Shown here piece after piece: positions 21,605 through 24,836 of a DNA stretch of 24,836 nt. The notes beneath the pieces are model-generated. The model was not told where the DNA came from, did no database searches, and saw nothing but the letters and a program-made list of their open reading frames with translations. Source of the stretch: Nitrospirota bacterium. GTDB lineage: Bacteria; Nitrospirota_A; Leptospirillia; Leptospirillales; Leptospirillaceae. The position numbers and the translations under genes were made by a program. The first letter of the stretch is position 1, and each line of letters starts with the position of its first letter. The stretch is from assembly GCA_021829515.1 (NCBI GenBank), contig JAKBPM010000014.1, positions 1-24,836 of the forward strand, given 5' to 3'.

Positions 21605-23827
21605 TCATGTTTCCGTGACATGCTCCCTTATATCCAGGGGAATAATCAAAAGAGGAAACTGGTTCAGGTTTCTGGCGATCATTTCGGCTGTCGACTCAAA
21701 TCCTGGCCTCCATGCCGATTGCCCCAGCAAAACAAGACTTGGGCCGATTTCCTGACATCGCCTGATGAAGTGACTTTCCCATTTCTGTGGAGAAACTTCC
21801 GACAGGAAAACCCCGCCAAACGAACGTGTCAGATCGACAAGCACCTGGGAGTGAAGCCCTTCGTCAGCCTCTTTTCGAACGTAGAGAATCTTCAGTTCAA
21901 GACTCAGGCGATCTGAAAGGACTGCTCCCCTTCGAACAAGCGCTGCATCTTCCGGCCGGTCAGAAACCCCGACAAGAACGCATCCTCCCCTGCCCCGCTG
22001 GATCACCCGGCCACGAGAACCCTCTGAAACACACTTCATTGCCAACTCTCGCAAGGCCGTGAGATTATTTTTTGTAAAGAAATTCCTGAGGGCTTCCTCC
22101 ACCTTCTGGAGAGGATAGACCTTGCCTTCCATCAGGCGTGCCTGAAGCGCTTCGGCTGTCAGGTCAACCAGAACAATCTCGTCTGCCATCAGAACGATGC
22201 TGTCCGGCACAGTTTCATGAACGCGTATCCCCGTCTGGAACTCGATGAGGTCATTGAGGCTCTCAAGATGCTGGACATTCAGTGTGGAAAAAACATCGAT
22301 CCCTTCCTCAAGGAGCCGGATAACATCCTCATAACGTTTTTTGTTCCGGAACTCCGGGGGATTGCTGTGGGCCAGCTCATCAACAAGAACAAGGCGGGGT
22401 TTCATGGCAAGGATTGCATCCATATCCATCTCGCCAAGAACCAGACCATGATAGGAAACCATTTTTCTGGGGATCGTCCTAAGACCTTCCGACATCTGCT
22501 CGGTTTCCTGCCGGCGGTGCGTTTCAAGATAGCCGACAACCACATCCGTCCCGTTTTCCTGACGTTCATGCGCCACCTGCAGCATCCTGTAAGTTTTCCC
22601 GATACCGGCGGCTGCCCCAAGAAACAGGGTCAGGCGTCCCCTGGATCCTGAAGAGGAAAGAGGGCTGGAGGGCGGCTCCTCCACAGGATCTCTTTGCTGA
22701 AGCTCCCCAAGCGTCGGAATAAGATGGATCTCGACATCGATCCTGGAAAAATATCTGAGAACAGACCTGACCAGGGACTTTCTCCATGGACGTTGTGTTC
22801 CTGCATGGCCCATGACCAGTCTGGTCGTTTTTGTCCGCTGTATAAACCGCCACAATGTCCACCCCGGATTCCTGGTCCAGAGAATGGAAAACTTGCCTCC
22901 AGCCTTCCGGGCCTCCTGATGGAACATCTCAAGAACCTCGGGATCGAGTGGTGACCGGGTTCCAAAAAGAGAAATCGTCCTGAGGTGAAGGACAAGAAGC
23001 TCCCCCCCCATCCGTCTTGAGAGATTTCCGGCATAACCCAAAAGCCTTGAAAGGGATGGCGTATGCTCTGAAACCAAAACCGTGATTCTCTCGTAGACAC
23101 CTTTTTTCCCTCCCTGTCGCGTCAGCTGGACATCAAGGACTCTTGCCATGAAGGCCAGAGTCATTTCCCGGAGCTTGACCAGATTGCTTTCCCTGAAAGG
23201 GCCTTTCAGGGCCCTCTCAATCTGCTCCTGCGGAAAGACGTTCCCCTGCTTGATCCGGAGTATAAGCTCCGATGGAGGAAGATCGACCACGACAACCTCA
23301 TCGGCCCGCTTGATAAAATCCAGTGGAACGATTTCCTTGACAGGAAATCCGAGAATCCCCTCGGCCGCTTCAGAAAGATCCTGGACATGCATTGAGTTCA
23401 GCGTGGTCACAACGCTGATTCCCGCTTCAAGAATCTCTTCGATGTCCTCCCAGCGTTTCTGGTGTCTTGATCCCGACACATTCCCGTGGGCCAGCTCATC
23501 GACAAAAACGGTGGCTGGATGTCTCCCGAGAATGGCATCCAGATCCATCTCGGGAAACCAATCCGATCCGACATTCATTTTGACCGGGGAGATAGTTTCA
23601 AACATCTCCAGCATTTTCACGACGTCGGAGCGCAGATTCTCCTCGCTCCAGCCTATAACGACATCAACCCCGCGGTCTTTGAGCGCCCGAAGATCCAGGA
23701 GGGCCCGCCTTGTTTTCCCTGTTCCGGGAGCCCATCCAAGGTAAATCTTAAGGCGGCCCTTTCCCATCTTGAGAATTGTTCCCAAAAACGGATCGAATCT
23801 TGAAAAATCCTCAAGCTTTTCGTTCAA
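21605..23827 (-). CDS. Tandem KdpD sensor-domain protein without kinase
   Basis: Cytoplasmic protein of 740 aa built from a duplicated KdpD input module. Unit 1: KdpD N-terminal domain at about 25-225 with Walker A GWAPGTGKT (31-39) and Walker B VDELAH (109-114), then a universal-stress-protein-like domain at about 245-375. Unit 2: KdpD domain at about 397-600 with GAAAGIGKT and VDELAHSNPPEFRNKKRYED, then a USP domain at about 615-735 with LVLLGQSAWRPGFES. There are no transmembrane helices, no dimerisation/His-phosphotransfer domain and no HATPase, so it cannot phosphorylate itself as KdpD does. In KdpD this region senses K+ and binds c-di-AMP. The TTG start is backed by GGGAGG six bases upstream. 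No kdpFABC or kdpE is seen nearby. Confidence 0.88.
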   Translation of the reverse strand: MNEKLEDFSRFDPFLGTILKMGKGRLKIYLGWAPGTGKTRRALLDLRALKDRGVDVVIGWSEENLRSDVVKMLEMFETISPVKMNVGSDWFPEMDLDAILGRHPATVFVDELAHGNVSGSRHQKRWEDIEEILEAGISVVTTLNSMHVQDLSEAAEGILGFPVKEIVPLDFIKRADEVVVVDLPPSELILRIKQGNVFPQEQIERALKGPFRESNLVKLREMTLAFMARVLDVQLTRQGGKKGVYERITVLVSEHTPSLSRLLGYAGNLSRRMGGELLVLHLRTISLFGTRSPLDPEVLEMFHQEARKAGGKFSILWTRNPGWTLWRFIQRTKTTRLVMGHAGTQRPWRKSLVRSVLRYFSRIDVEIHLIPTLGELQQRDPVEEPPSSPLSSSGSRGRLTLFLGAAAGIGKTYRMLQVAHERQENGTDVVVGYLETHRRQETEQMSEGLRTIPRKMVSYHGLVLGEMDMDAILAMKPRLVLVDELAHSNPPEFRNKKRYEDVIRLLEEGIDVFSTLNVQHLESLNDLIEFQTGIRVHETVPDSIVLMADEIVLVDLTAEALQARLMEGKVYPLQKVEEALRNFFTKNNLTALRELAMKCVSEGSRGRVIQRGRGGCVLVGVSDRPEDAALVRRGAVLSDRLSLELKILYVRKEADEGLHSQVLVDLTRSFGGVFLSEVSPQKWESHFIRRCQEIGPSLVLLGQSAWRPGFESTAEMIARNLNQFPLLIIPLDIREHVTET

Positions 23828-24017
23828 GGGGTGCCTCCCGGAAAACCTCTGTCTTCTTCCTGTTATCCTGCGGACAATATTTTAATATTTTTCGAAGAAT
23901 AACATACAAAATTCCGATTTGATCATGGCCATTTGGCCAATGGTTTCCAAAAACGCGGCAGGATACCATTCCCGGTGCGGTCGGGATTTTGGCGATCACA
24001 TCATCTTAAAAGGATCT

Positions 24018-24054
24018 CCCTCCGGATGTCTCGCATGAGACACGTCCGGGAGGG
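24018..24054 (+). promoter_or_regulatory. Imperfect hairpin in the leader of the exported-protein gene
   Basis: A long imperfect stem pairs CCCTCCGGA-TGTCTC with GAGACA-CG-TCCGGGAGGG around the loop GCAT, with 6 perfect inner pairs and further outer pairs with small bulges. It ends 22 bp before the start codon and has no T run, so it is more likely an RNA regulatory or stabilising element than a terminator. No known riboswitch class is recognised. Confidence 0.45.
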
Positions 24055-24075
24055 GAAGAAATCGGAGAATGCGAA

Positions 24076-24654
24076 ATGAAATGGTTGGTTATGGCTGGCC
24101 GGAGTCAACAATGGATCTTCTCAGCAATGAAACTCTCTGTCGGGGTCCTGTTTTCCCTGACAGGCATTTTCTTTGGACAAACCTTTGCCGCATCCATGGA
24201 CGACGAACGGTTCGGGTTAACGGGGAAAGCCTCAAAAGTGCTGGGAGGTGTCGTTACACAAATCAGAGGAGGGCTGAACGGTCAGACGTCCTTTTTGATG
24301 GACCTTGTCCCGGTCAGCAAGCAGGGACATCCTTTTTGCCAAAAGCTTTCAGGCCATCTCGTCACCATTTTCAAGAACCGGTTCATGCAGTCCAGAAGGG
24401 AACACAGCGCATTTGTCGTCATGGAGGATCCGGTGGCTCATCCATCCCCTCACCTTTCGGTCGGGGACTGCCTGACAGTCAAGGCCCGGAAGGTCATCCC
24501 CATCTGGGGGAACACGACACACAACACGGACCACCGGATCCGGATCCTATCCATCGGGAAACATGCGAAGAAAGAATTCTTCCAGGCCTTTTTTATCAGG
24601 CTCTGGAGAAAACACCCGGCGTGGCCGTCTGCTGGAGTTTTTTCACACAGATAA
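24076..24654 (+). CDS. Exported protein of unknown function
   Basis: A 192-aa protein with a long basic N-region followed by a hydrophobic core (LSVGVLFSLTGIFFGQTFAAS), consistent with a signal peptide cleaved near TFAA. The mature part has two Cys (GHPFCQKL and VGDCLTVK) that could form a disulfide, and a basic C-terminal third (GKHAKKEFFQAFFIRLWRKHP). GGAGA about eight bases upstream supports the ATG at 24076; an ATG at 24127 would also preserve the signal peptide. An overlapping frame starting at 24069 was rejected as a shadow. No domain is recognised. Confidence 0.65.
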   Translation: MKWLVMAGRSQQWIFSAMKLSVGVLFSLTGIFFGQTFAASMDDERFGLTGKASKVLGGVVTQIRGGLNGQTSFLMDLVPVSKQGHPFCQKLSGHLVTIFKNRFMQSRREHSAFVVMEDPVAHPSPHLSVGDCLTVKARKVIPIWGNTTHNTDHRIRILSIGKHAKKEFFQAFFIRLWRKHPAWPSAGVFSHR

Positions 24655-24683
24655 AAGAACGTTTTTCGGTCGGAAGGAGGGGC

Positions 24684-24731
24684 CAATTGGCCGATCGGCC
24701 AATTGTACTGTTTCTCGCCCGGGTCTATAGA
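24684..24731 (+). promoter_or_regulatory. Promoter with a 22-bp palindromic operator
   Basis: A -35 TTGTAC (24703-24708), a 17-bp spacer and a -10 TATAGA (24726-24731). A perfect 22-bp palindrome with half-site CAATTGGCCGA occupies 24684-24705 and covers the first three bases of the -35, a position suited to a dimeric regulator. A related TTGGCCAATGG segment lies at 23934-23944, upstream of the KdpD-like gene. Confidence 0.6.
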
Positions 24732-24776
24732 TAGGGCTGGTTATTTTTCACACAAACATTCTTTTGGGGAACATTG

Positions 24777-24836
24777 ATGAAAAAAAAGGTAATGCCAGAT
24801 TACGGAATTTACATGGAAGCAATCATCCAGTCACTT
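24777..24836 (+). CDS. Start of an unidentified gene (partial)
   Basis: The first 20 codons (MKKKVMPDYGIYMEAIIQSL) are present before the right edge. TTGGGGA lies seven bases before the ATG, and the promoter with the palindromic operator is about 45 bp upstream. Too little remains to assign a family. A basic start without a hydrophobic stretch does not suggest a signal peptide so far. Confidence 0.55.
   Translation, partial: MKKKVMPDYGIYMEAIIQSL

Noticed and set aside
21605..23827. The KdpD-like gene as a normal potassium sensor kinase
   Set aside because: No membrane helices, His-phosphotransfer or ATPase kinase domain are present, and no kdp transport genes or response regulator lie nearby.
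23846..24060. Search for a clear promoter of the KdpD-like gene
   Set aside because: Several AT-rich hexamers exist on the minus strand but none has both a good -35 and -10 at normal spacing, so no promoter was annotated.
24069..24734. 221-codon frame starting seven bases before the exported-protein gene
   Set aside because: It lacks a signal peptide or domain and has low-complexity Arg/Gly/Pro-rich composition, while the overlapping frame at 24076 has a good ribosome binding site and a clear signal peptide.

Overview
The window looks like a chromosomal segment of an acidophilic Nitrospirota bacterium, most likely the Leptospirillum group. This rests on the 5' end of a 16S rRNA gene at the left edge, moderate GC in the host genes, frequent GTG/TTG starts with good ribosome binding sites, and the gene set. 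The genus is an inference; only the bacterial 16S end is seen directly.

Left part (1-13744), housekeeping. The 16S gene is read leftward from two strong sigma70-like promoters, P1 and P2. A metal-permease-like gene lies upstream of it on the same strand. Divergent from that are a UvrD/PcrA-type helicase and dnaE. A leftward cluster follows, in transcription order: a TPR plus LpoA-like binding-protein fusion, an M50 site-2-type protease, trpS and accA. An AMIN-domain N-acetylmuramoyl-L-alanine amidase is read rightward from a shared divergent promoter region, followed by a 55-aa zinc-ribbon gene.

Middle part (14121-18949), accessory DNA at a tRNA-Arg(CCU) gene. The last 40 bp of the tRNA gene occur three times in direct orientation (14158, 17839, 18910), so two elements sit in tandem. 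Element 1 (about 3.7 kb) is a compact integrative mobilizable element: a MOBP-type relaxase with a C-terminal LPD7-like domain, a HicAB toxin-antitoxin pair and a tyrosine integrase whose stop overlaps the hicA start. GCACGGCA-type repeats spaced 11 bp apart near both ends look like integrase arm sites. Element 2 (about 1.1 kb) has no recombinase. It holds an N-terminally truncated, nonsense-mutated addiction-module antidote gene and a packed leftward series of very small hydrophobic or secreted proteins, one apparently frameshifted. It looks like an older, decaying element next to a younger one.

Right part (18950-24836). A probable leftward operon encodes an HTH-DUF1232 protein, a TPR lipoprotein and an outer-membrane beta-barrel protein. 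Next is an unusual 740-aa protein made of two tandem KdpD sensor modules, each a P-loop KdpD domain followed by a USP domain, with no membrane segments and no histidine kinase. Finally come an unrecognised exported protein behind a leader hairpin, and the first 20 codons of a gene whose promoter is overlapped by a perfect 22-bp palindrome. No CRISPR array or insertion sequence was seen.
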